Assembly: GCF_012933465.1 (NCBI RefSeq)
Contig: NZ_JABBND010000003.1
Location: 124,001 to 188,000 of the forward strand
Direction: 5' to 3'
Length of the DNA: 64,000 bases
Source of the DNA: Actinomycetospora sp. TBRC 11914
GTDB lineage: Bacteria > Actinomycetota > Actinomycetes > Mycobacteriales > Pseudonocardiaceae
A model generated the notes under the pieces. The model saw only the letters and a list, made by a program, of their open reading frames with translations. It had not been told where the DNA came from and ran no database searches. The translations under genes and the position numbers were made by a program. Shown here piece by piece: positions 58,060 through 64,000 of this stretch (its first letter is position 1; each line of letters begins with the position of its first letter).

Positions 58060-58659
58060 ATGGCCGTGAAGGAACGCCGCGAGCGGGAACGCGCCGACCG
58101 GCACCGCCGGATCGTCGCGGTGGCCCGGGAGCTCGCCGAGGACCAGGGCTGGGACGCGGTGACCACGCGCCGGCTCGCCGACCGGATCGAGTACAGCCAA
58201 CCGGTCCTCTACGGCCACTTCCCCGGCGGGAAGGACGAGATCGTCGGCGCCGTCGCGCTCGAGGGGTTCGCGGAGCTGGCGGCGGCGCTGCGGACGGCGG
58301 TGGACGCGGCGGGTCCCGACGATGCGGTGGGTGCCCTGGCCTCGGCCTACCTGGCCTTCGCGGCGGAGCACCCGGAGGTCTACCGGGCGATGTTCGACCT
58401 CGCCGCGCTGCCCTTCGGCCGGGACGACACCCCGGCGCCGCTGCGCGAGGGCTTCACCGTCGTGCGCGACGTGCTCGCCCCGGCCGCGCCCGGCGACCCC
58501 GGGCACTACGCCGAGGTCGGCTGGGCCACCCTGCACGGCCTCGCGACGCTCGCCCGCGCCGGCCGCCTGCCGCCCGAGGGCGCGGCCGAACGGCTCGCCC
58601 TCGCGGTCGGCCTGCTCGGGCAGGACACCGCGACGGTCCGTGATAGGCAGACGCCGTGA
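58060..58659 (+). CDS. TetR-family regulator of the DUF1772 and Nudix genes
   Basis: A 199-residue repressor. The helix-turn-helix at about 20-65 contains VTTRRLADRIEYSQPVLYGH. The C-terminal domain resembles the TetR_C_33/WHG type (EVYRAMFDLAALPFG; WATLHGLATLARAGRLP). The leaderless ATG start follows TAGGAT by 7 nt; the -10 overlaps an operator palindrome, so it represses itself and the divergent DUF1772 gene. It overlaps the Nudix start (GTGA). Confidence 0.92.
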   Translation: MAVKERRERERADRHRRIVAVARELAEDQGWDAVTTRRLADRIEYSQPVLYGHFPGGKDEIVGAVALEGFAELAAALRTAVDAAGPDDAVGALASAYLAFAAEHPEVYRAMFDLAALPFGRDDTPAPLREGFTVVRDVLAPAAPGDPGHYAEVGWATLHGLATLARAGRLPPEGAAERLALAVGLLGQDTATVRDRQTP

Positions 58660-59039
58660 GCCGGGAGAACCACCTCGTCCTGGCGGTCGTCACCGCCCCG
58701 CCCGGCGTGCTGCTCCTGCACCGCCCCGGGGAGACCCCACCCGCGGTGCTGCCGGGTGGGCGCCCGGAGCCCCGGGAGTCCCCCGGCGCGACCGCGGAGC
58801 GCGGCTGCCTGGAGGAGACCCGGGTGCGCATCCGGGCCGGGCGCCAGCTCGGGCGCTCGGTGGTCGACGGGATCGCGACGACCTACGTGGCCGCCCGCCC
58901 GGTGAGCGAGCCGTCGCCCGACGAGGTGGCGGTCAGCCTGCAGGTGGCGTGGTACCGCCTCGAGCAGGTCGACCTCGTCCTCCCGGAGCTCTGGGCCCCG
59001 GTCCGCGAGCACCTGGAGAAGGCGCTCCGCGCCATGTGA
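58656..59039 (+). CDS. Nudix hydrolase with an atypical Nudix box
   Basis: A 127-residue Nudix-fold protein. The box begins normally (G35, E41, R49) and keeps Glu53 and Glu54. The first Glu of REUxEE is Gly50, and the Gly of the last position is Arg56. Metal binding may thus be weakened, and the substrate is unknown. The GTG overlaps the TetR stop (GTGA), so the two are coupled. Its stop codon lies in the left arm of a long palindrome. Confidence 0.8.
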   Translation: MSRENHLVLAVVTAPPGVLLLHRPGETPPAVLPGGRPEPRESPGATAERGCLEETRVRIRAGRQLGRSVVDGIATTYVAARPVSEPSPDEVAVSLQVAWYRLEQVDLVLPELWAPVREHLEKALRAM

Positions 59040-59075
59040 ACGGATGTGGTCGTCAGGACGACCACATCCGTTCAC
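59036..59075. terminator. 19-bp perfect palindrome between convergent Nudix gene and rnj
   Basis: GTGAACGGATGTGGTCGTC, a 2-nt loop, then the exact reverse complement. It includes the Nudix stop and ends 3 bp before the rnj stop. Very stable in both directions, without a U-tract. Confidence 0.75.
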
Positions 59076-59078
59076 CTG

Positions 59079-60914
59079 TCACACCGGCAGGACCGTCGGG
59101 ACGATCATCGGGCGGCGCCGGTAGGTCTCGCCGACCCACTTGCCCACGACCCGCCGCACCGACTGCGCGATGCGGTGGGTGTCGGTGATCCCCTCGGCCT
59201 CGGTGCGCGAGAGCTCCATCTCCACGAGGGAGACGACGTCCTCGAGCGCCTTCGGGTCGTCGGAGAACCCGCGGCCGGAGATCCGCGGCGGCGAGACCGC
59301 GCGCCCGGTGGCCGCCTCGACGGCCACGGTGATCGCGATGAAGCCGCCTTCGCCCAGGACCTGGCGGTCCGAGATGGTCGACTCGCCGACGTCGCCGACC
59401 TGGTTGCCGTCGACGTACACGTGCCCGACCTCGACGCGCCCGGCGATCGCGGCCTTCCTCTCGGTCACGTCGACGACGACGCCGTCCTCGGCGATGACGA
59501 TGCGCTCGCGGTCCACGCCGGTCTTCGCGGCGATCTCGGCGTTGGCGCGCAGGTGGCGCCACTCGCCGTGCACCGGCATGACGTTGCGGGGCCGCAGCGC
59601 GTTGTAGAGGAACAGCAGCTCCCCCGCGCTCGCGTGCCCGGACACGTGCACCTTGGCGACGCCGGAGTGGATCACCTCGGCGCCGAGCCGCGTCAGGCCG
59701 TTGATGACGGCGAACACCGCGGTCTCGTTGCCGGGGATGAGGCTGGAGAGCAGCACGACGGTGTCGCCCGGGGTGATCGTGATCTGCCGGTGGTCGCCGC
59801 GGGCCATGCGCCCCAGGGCCGAGAGCGGCTCCCCCTGCGAGCCCGTGGAGACGAGCACGACGTCGCGCTCGGGCATCGCCAGCGCCTCGTCGAGGTCGAC
59901 GAGCAGGCCCTCCGGGATGTCGAGCAGGCCGAGGTCGGCCGCGATCCCCATGTTGCGCACCATCGAGCGTCCGGTGAAGCACACCTTGCGCCGGTGCCTC
60001 GCGGCCGCGGTCAGCACCTGCTGCACGCGGTGCACGTGGCTCGCGAAGCAGGCGACGATCAGCCGGCTCGGCGCGTTGCGGAAGACGTCGTCGATCACCG
60101 GCGCGATCTCGCGCTCGGGGGTGACGAAGCCCGGGACCTCGGCGTTCGTCGAGTCGACCAGCAGCAGGTCGACGCCCTCGTCGCCGAGCCGCGAGAACCC
60201 GGCGAGGTCGGTCAACCGCCCGTCGAGGGGCAGCTGGTCGAGCTTGATGTCGCCGGTGTGCAGCACGGTGCCGCCCGGGGTCCGGACGGCGACGGCGAGC
60301 GCGTCGGGGATCGAGTGGTTGACCGCGAAGAACTCGCAGTCGAACGTCCCGAAGTGGTTGCGCTCCCCCTCGCGGACCTCGAGCAGGTGCGGGGTGAGCC
60401 GGTGCTCGCGGCACTTGGCCTCGACCAGCGCGAGCGTGAAGCGGGATCCGACGACGAGCAGGTCCGGCTTCTGGCGCAGCAGGAACGGCACGGCGCCGAT
60501 GTGGTCCTCGTGCCCGTGGGTGAGCACCAGGGCGTCGACGTCGTCGAGCCGGTCCTCGATGGCGCGGAAGTCGGGGAGGATGAGGTCGACGCCGGGCGAC
60601 TCCTCCGAGGGGAAGAGCACGCCGCAGTCGACGATGAGCAGCTGGCCGCCGTACTCGAGCACGGTCATGTTGCGGCCGACCTCGCCGACTCCGCCGAGCG
60701 CCACCACCCGCAGCGCGCCCGAGGCGAGCGGCTTCGGGGGCGAGTCGGCGACGGCCCCCGAGCTCCGGGGCACCGACTGCGTCGGCACGCCCGTGCCCTG
60801 CCCGCAGTCGTGGTCGGCGTGCCCGGTGTCCCGCGCCTTCTGCTCGGGGGCCTTCTGGTCGTGCTGGGGCCCGCCGCCGTTGCCCCGGCGGCGCTGTGCG
60901 GTCGATCGACTCAC
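59079..60914 (-). CDS. rnj: Ribonuclease J
   Basis: 5'-3' exo- and endoribonuclease of the metallo-beta-lactamase/beta-CASP type for mRNA turnover and rRNA maturation. The 611-residue protein (start used here) has a basic disordered N-terminus (1-65), the metal site HGHEDHIG (133-140), the beta-CASP part with HVSGHASAGEL and PVHGEWRHL, and the C-terminal RNase J domain. GTG 60914 follows GGGGTG. The reading frame stays open to 61142, and TACGGT ends 8 nt before an in-frame ATG at 61136. A longer N-terminus from a leaderless message is therefore possible. dapA, usually next to rnj in mycobacteria, is absent. Confidence 0.93.
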   Translation of the reverse strand: MSRSTAQRRRGNGGGPQHDQKAPEQKARDTGHADHDCGQGTGVPTQSVPRSSGAVADSPPKPLASGALRVVALGGVGEVGRNMTVLEYGGQLLIVDCGVLFPSEESPGVDLILPDFRAIEDRLDDVDALVLTHGHEDHIGAVPFLLRQKPDLLVVGSRFTLALVEAKCREHRLTPHLLEVREGERNHFGTFDCEFFAVNHSIPDALAVAVRTPGGTVLHTGDIKLDQLPLDGRLTDLAGFSRLGDEGVDLLLVDSTNAEVPGFVTPEREIAPVIDDVFRNAPSRLIVACFASHVHRVQQVLTAAARHRRKVCFTGRSMVRNMGIAADLGLLDIPEGLLVDLDEALAMPERDVVLVSTGSQGEPLSALGRMARGDHRQITITPGDTVVLLSSLIPGNETAVFAVINGLTRLGAEVIHSGVAKVHVSGHASAGELLFLYNALRPRNVMPVHGEWRHLRANAEIAAKTGVDRERIVIAEDGVVVDVTERKAAIAGRVEVGHVYVDGNQVGDVGESTISDRQVLGEGGFIAITVAVEAATGRAVSPPRISGRGFSDDPKALEDVVSLVEMELSRTEAEGITDTHRIAQSVRRVVGKWVGETYRRRPMIVPTVLPV

Positions 60915-61211
60915 CGGGTCACCCCGGTGGGGTTGTCGTTGTGGATGTCGGTTCCTCCTGATCAGGCGGCGTCGCCCGGCTCGCGTCGCGGAGCGCCGGG
61001 TCGCAGGGCGTTCACCTGCTGGTGCGACCCCTCGCGGGTCGCGGGATGTCTCGGGGTGGCAGAGCGCGCTCCGGCGCGGGTCGGCCTCCGGGCCGCACGG
61101 GGCGGGCGGGGCGATCGGCGGGCGTAACTCATGCATGGTCACCGTACCGCCCCGGGGGCGAGGGGGTGGCGTGCGAGGGGGTGGACGCCGTCGGAGGACC
61201 TGACGGTGGAC
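60915..61211. other. 297-bp region upstream of rnj
   Basis: Holds either a long rnj leader or an N-terminal extension of RNase J. On the minus strand, TACGGT at 61145-61150 is a -10 candidate. No separate gene or riboswitch is recognised. Confidence 0.4.
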
Positions 61212-61856
61212 CTAGAGGCCGCGGTCGAGGGCCTTCACGCTCGCGACGTCGGCCGGCTCGCCCTCGAACGACACGACGGCCTGGTCACGGCCGCTGGAGA
61301 ACACGACCAGCTCGCCCGGCTCCCCCACGATCGTCACCGTCCGCGGACCGCTCTTCACCGCGTGCGTCCGCCCGTCGGGGGCCCGCAGCGTCACCCCGAC
61401 AGGGCTGGACCGGTAGGACAGCCGCCCCAGCAGCCCGGCCTGCTTCCACAGCAGCTCGTCGCGCGCCGGGTCGGCGGGCCGCGGCGCCCAGCCCTCGACG
61501 GCGCGCCGCACGTCCTCGTGGTGGATGAAGTACTCCTGGACGTCCACCCCGGCGAGGAACGGCAGCGCCATCGGGCTCCACGACGGCGGGCCGCTGCGGA
61601 TCAGCGCGACGTTGGCGCCGAAGTCGCGCTGCGCCGCCTGCGCCTGCACGCGCTCCGTCCAGAACGACAGCGGCGGAATGAGGATCCCCGGCGCGGCGTC
61701 CGGACGGCGCTCGCGGACGACGAGGTGGGCGAGCAGGTCGTTCGTCGTCCAGTCCCCGCACAGGGTCGGCTCGTCGGGCCCGCGCTCGAGGAGGAGGTCA
61801 GCGAGGGCGTTGCGCTCGGCGGCGGCCACGGCGCCGGCGGACCGGGGGGCACTCAT
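61212..61856 (-). CDS. TIGR03085-family protein (mycothiol-dependent maleylpyruvate isomerase fold)
   Basis: A 214-residue DinB/MDMPI-like protein. The N-terminal four-helix bundle begins AAERNALADLLLERGPDEPT, then LCGDWTTNDLLAHLVVRERR. The metal-binding HHED (about 115-118) follows in VQEYFIHHEDVRRAVEGW. The C-terminal strands end in FEGEPADVASVKALDRGL. It is a family restricted to mycothiol-producing actinobacteria; the substrate is unknown. It is 60 bp downstream of thyX on the same strand. Confidence 0.88.
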   Translation of the reverse strand: MSAPRSAGAVAAAERNALADLLLERGPDEPTLCGDWTTNDLLAHLVVRERRPDAAPGILIPPLSFWTERVQAQAAQRDFGANVALIRSGPPSWSPMALPFLAGVDVQEYFIHHEDVRRAVEGWAPRPADPARDELLWKQAGLLGRLSYRSSPVGVTLRAPDGRTHAVKSGPRTVTIVGEPGELVVFSSGRDQAVVSFEGEPADVASVKALDRGL

Positions 61857-61916
61857 GATCGGTGACCTACCCGGTGGGCGACGCGGTGAAGCAGCGCCCG
61901 ACCCATCGGCCGCGAC

Positions 61917-62666
61917 TCATCCTTCGGCGACGTACGGGCTGGACGCGACCCGCGATCCCCCGGGCAGCTCGCTGATGACGAAGTCGGCGAACACGTTGGG
62001 CACCTCGGCCTGCAGGACCTCGAGGCAGGCCACCGCGAGATCACGGATCTCGACGTCGGCGTGCTCGGTGGCCCGCATCGCGATGAAGTGCCGCCACGCC
62101 CGGTAGTTCCCGGTGACGACGATGCGGGTCTCGGTCGCGTTCGGGAGCACGGCCCGGGCGGCCTGACGGGCCTGCTTGCGCCGCAACGTGCGGTTCGGCT
62201 CGTCGGCGAACCGCTCCTCGAGCCCGGCCAGGAGCTTCTCGTAGGAGGCGAGGGCGGCGGCGCTGGCCTCGGCGAAGAGCTCGTGCAGCTCGGGGTCGTC
62301 CGCGATCACCTCGGGCTCGACCATGGCCGCGTCGCGCTCGGGCACGTAGCGCTGGGAGAGCTGCGAGTAGGAGAAGTGCCGGTGGCGGATGAGCTCGTGG
62401 GTGAGGCTGCGCGACATGCCGGTGAGGTAGAAGGTCACCGTGCCGTGCTCGAGCACCGAGAGGTGGCCGACCTCGAGGATGTGGCGCAGGTAGCCGGCGT
62501 TGCTGGCCGTCGCGGGGTTGGGCTTGGTCCACGACTGGTAGCAGGCCCGGCCCGCGAACTCGGCGAGCGCCTGACCCCCGTCCGCGTCGGTCTCCCACGG
62601 CACCCCGGCGGGCGGGAGGAACTCCGTCTTCGCGATCAGCGTCACCTGCGGCGTCACGGTCCGCAT
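61917..62666 (-). CDS. thyX: Flavin-dependent thymidylate synthase
   Basis: Makes dTMP from dUMP with FAD, NADPH and methylene-tetrahydrofolate. The 249-residue protein has the ThyX signature [13 protein letters not shown] (94-106) and the second half motif [18 protein letters not shown] for FAD and dUMP. The ATG has GGAG upstream; the in-frame stretch before it is non-coding. With NrdJ it completes the deoxynucleotide genes of the window. Mycobacteria have thyX at the same end of this gene cluster. Confidence 0.96.
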   Translation of the reverse strand: MRTVTPQVTLIAKTEFLPPAGVPWETDADGGQALAEFAGRACYQSWTKPNPATASNAGYLRHILEVGHLSVLEHGTVTFYLTGMSRSLTHELIRHRHFSYSQLSQRYVPERDAAMVEPEVIADDPELHELFAEASAAALASYEKLLAGLEERFADEPNRTLRRKQARQAARAVLPNATETRIVVTGNYRAWRHFIAMRATEHADVEIRDLAVACLEVLQAEVPNVFADFVISELPGGSRVASSPYVAEG

Positions 62667-62754
62667 GGTCGAGCTCCGCTCGGCTACGTCTCCGGTCTCC
62701 GGCACGCGCCCACCGTAACCACACCCCCTGACAACGAGTCCGTGATGTCGCGGC

Positions 62755-62824
62755 GACACCACCGCGGTGTTCACCGAGCGCGGAGACGACACCACGTCGC
62801 TTGCCATGGTGTCGATGTGGTGTC
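62755..62824. promoter_or_regulatory. Three GACACCAC sites upstream of the ribbon-helix-helix gene
   Basis: GACACCAC at 62755 and 62788 and its inverse GTGGTGTC at 62817, all within 80 bp of the ATG at 62836. Repeats of this size fit ribbon-helix-helix proteins, so autoregulation is likely. Confidence 0.5.
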
Positions 62825-62835
62825 ACTGTGGTGGC

Positions 62836-63540
62836 ATGGACCTCACGCCCTATGTCTCCGCCCTGCGCGACGACCTCGCCGCCGCGGCGTCGGTGGGCGA
62901 CGAGCAGACCGCCAAGGCCGGTACCGCGCTGGCCGCGGCCCTCGAGCCCGCCGTCCGCCTCGCCCTCATGAACGCCCTCTCCGACCTCGCCTCCGAGGTC
63001 TCCGACTCCCTCGACGACCACTCCGTCTCGCTGCGCCTGCGCGGCCGCGAGGTCGACGTCGTCGTCGACCGCACCGCCCCGGACGGGGAGTCCGGCGGCT
63101 TCTACGCCGGGCCCACGTCGAGCCCGTTCGCCGGCGCCGGCGCCTCCCGACCCGGCTTCGTCACCCCGCCCGGCCCCCCCGGCCCCGGCGCCGGGCCCGC
63201 CGACATGGGCGACATCTCCCGCATGACGCTGCGCCTGGTCGACCAGATCAAGGGGCAGGCCGAGCAGGCCGCCGCCGCCCAGGGCATGTCGCTCAACTCC
63301 TGGATCTCGCAGGCCGTGCAGGGCGCGCTGCGTGACTCGTGGGGCCACGGCAAGTTCCGCGGCCACGACTGGAGCCGCGGTCAGCACTGGGGCCGCGGCT
63401 GGGACGAGGGCCCGGACGCCGGGTCCGACGACTCGCCCGGGTCGGGCGACCGGCCGTCGGGCGACCGGCCGTCGGACGAACGGCCGTCGGGTGACGACGG
63501 CGAGGGCGGTTCCGGCGTCTCGGGATGGGTGCGGGGATGA
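62836..63540 (+). CDS. Ribbon-helix-helix (HicB/Arc-like) protein
   Basis: A 234-residue protein. Residues 1-85 form a helical and strand domain (DLTPYVSALRDDLAAAAS). A Pro/Gly linker leads to a ribbon-helix-helix at about 127-168 (MTLRLVDQIKGQAEQAAAAQ, then MSLNSWISQAV). A His/Arg/Gly-rich stretch and GDRPS-type repeats follow. It is probably a DNA-binding protein, related to HicB-type C-termini, but no toxin lies next to it. It overlaps the next gene by ATGA. The ATG at 62836 is chosen from the start of the conserved domain. Confidence 0.75.
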   Translation: MDLTPYVSALRDDLAAAASVGDEQTAKAGTALAAALEPAVRLALMNALSDLASEVSDSLDDHSVSLRLRGREVDVVVDRTAPDGESGGFYAGPTSSPFAGAGASRPGFVTPPGPPGPGAGPADMGDISRMTLRLVDQIKGQAEQAAAAQGMSLNSWISQAVQGALRDSWGHGKFRGHDWSRGQHWGRGWDEGPDAGSDDSPGSGDRPSGDRPSDERPSGDDGEGGSGVSGWVRG

Positions 63541-64000
63541 GCGCGACGAGCCGGGAGGAGCGCTTCGACGTGGCCGGTCCCGTCGAGGCCGTGATCGAGA
63601 TCGACGCCGGCCGCATCGACGTCCGGCTGGCCACCCCGCCCGCCGGGGACGGCACCGAACAGGAACCCGCGCCCGGCGTCGGGACCCCGGAGGTGCGGGT
63701 CGAGGTGACCGCCGACCTCGAGGGCGCCCCCGGCTGGGTGCGCGGGCTCGCGGGGCTCGTGGACGCGGCCGGGGGGCTCGAGCGGCGCTTCGGCGTCGAC
63801 CTCGGCTCCGTGGTGTCGGGCCTGGGCGCCCGCCCCGGGGAGGACCCCGAGGAGCGGGCCGCCCGCGCGGTGGCCGCGGTGGAGATCGGGGTCGCCGACG
63901 GCCGGCTGACCGTGCACGGCCCCCGCGAGGTCGTCCTGCGCACCGTCCCGCTGCACGTCACGGTGCACGCCCCGGCCGACAGCGGGCTGCGGGTGCGGGC
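63537..64000 (+). CDS. DUF4097-like protein (partial, runs off the right edge)
   Basis: 154 residues visible. It starts MSATSREERFDVAGPVEAVI and continues with the repeated strand pattern IDAGRIDVRL ... VGVADGRLTVHG-like seen in DUF4097 beta-solenoid proteins. The ATG overlaps the stop of the ribbon-helix-helix gene (ATGA), so the pair is coupled. In other actinobacteria such pairs occur as regulator and adhesin-like partner; the function is unknown. Confidence 0.75.
   Translation, partial: MSATSREERFDVAGPVEAVIEIDAGRIDVRLATPPAGDGTEQEPAPGVGTPEVRVEVTADLEGAPGWVRGLAGLVDAAGGLERRFGVDLGSVVSGLGARPGEDPEERAARAVAAVEIGVADGRLTVHGPREVVLRTVPLHVTVHAPADSGLRVR

Overview
The window is chromosomal DNA from a very high-GC actinobacterium, most likely of the Pseudonocardiales. 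Three things point there: the codon bias and GTG starts; a gene order that follows the Mycobacterium tuberculosis stretch Rv2718c to Rv2754c (nrdR, LysM gene, lexA, hflX, dapF, miaA, DUF349, miaB, recX-recA-DUF3046, pspA-clgR-pgsA, rimO, ftsK, rnj, thyX); and actinobacterial SOS boxes (core CGAAC-N4-GTTCG) at lexA and recA. The species cannot be fixed from the sequence.

Layout. 1-1.1 kb: a cut TetR gene and a divergent VOC gene. 1.1-4.9 kb: nrdR-nrdJ with a pair of NrdR boxes. 5-6.7 kb: a LysM membrane gene and lexA, divergent around LexA sites. 6.7-13.7 kb: a secreted protein, hflX, miaA-dapF and a DUF349 protein. 13.7-17 kb: an NRAMP transporter-pxpB-pxpC operon and a VOC gene. 17-19.7 kb: miaB with a small membrane gene, and a SnoaL-like gene. 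19.7-23 kb: a two-gene cassette with a degenerate dynamin-like membrane protein and a His/Thr-rich low-complexity protein. 23.3-27 kb: an Sdh1-type succinate dehydrogenase operon. 27-29.7 kb: recA-recX, DUF3046 and a tiny membrane protein. 29.7-37.2 kb: lhr, an unknown zinc-ribbon protein, and an adenine-deaminase-like gene with an unknown partner. 37.4-41 kb: a dimethylglycine-oxidase-like enzyme and its likely IclR regulator. 41-46.8 kb: a membrane alpha/beta-hydrolase, CPBP protease, MFS transporter and Nei-type glycosylase. 46.9-51 kb: pspA, clgR, and rimO-pgsA. 51-56 kb: an N-acetyltransferase, a pseudo-histidine-kinase and ftsK. 56-59 kb: a Tam-like methyltransferase and PAP2-like pair, then DUF1772 and TetR-Nudix genes divergent around CTAGC palindromes. 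59-64 kb: rnj, a TIGR03085 protein, thyX, a ribbon-helix-helix protein and a cut DUF4097-like gene.

How they work together. The core is genome maintenance and DNA-precursor supply: LexA/RecA/RecX for SOS, NrdJ/NrdR/ThyX for deoxynucleotides, Lhr and Nei for repair, FtsK for chromosome translocation. It is joined by tRNA and ribosomal-protein modification (MiaA, MiaB, RimO), envelope stress (ClgR, PspA, PgsA) and respiration (Sdh1). Two features run through the whole window. First, at least thirteen genes have a TANNNT-like -10 element ending 6-8 nt before an ATG or GTG, without a ribosome binding site, which signals leaderless transcripts. Second, several non-coding repeats sit at gene ends: a 53-bp repeat in two copies, a 49-bp repeat in two copies, and long palindromes between convergent genes, one of which provides both stop codons. 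No tRNA, rRNA, CRISPR, insertion sequence or phage gene was recognised.
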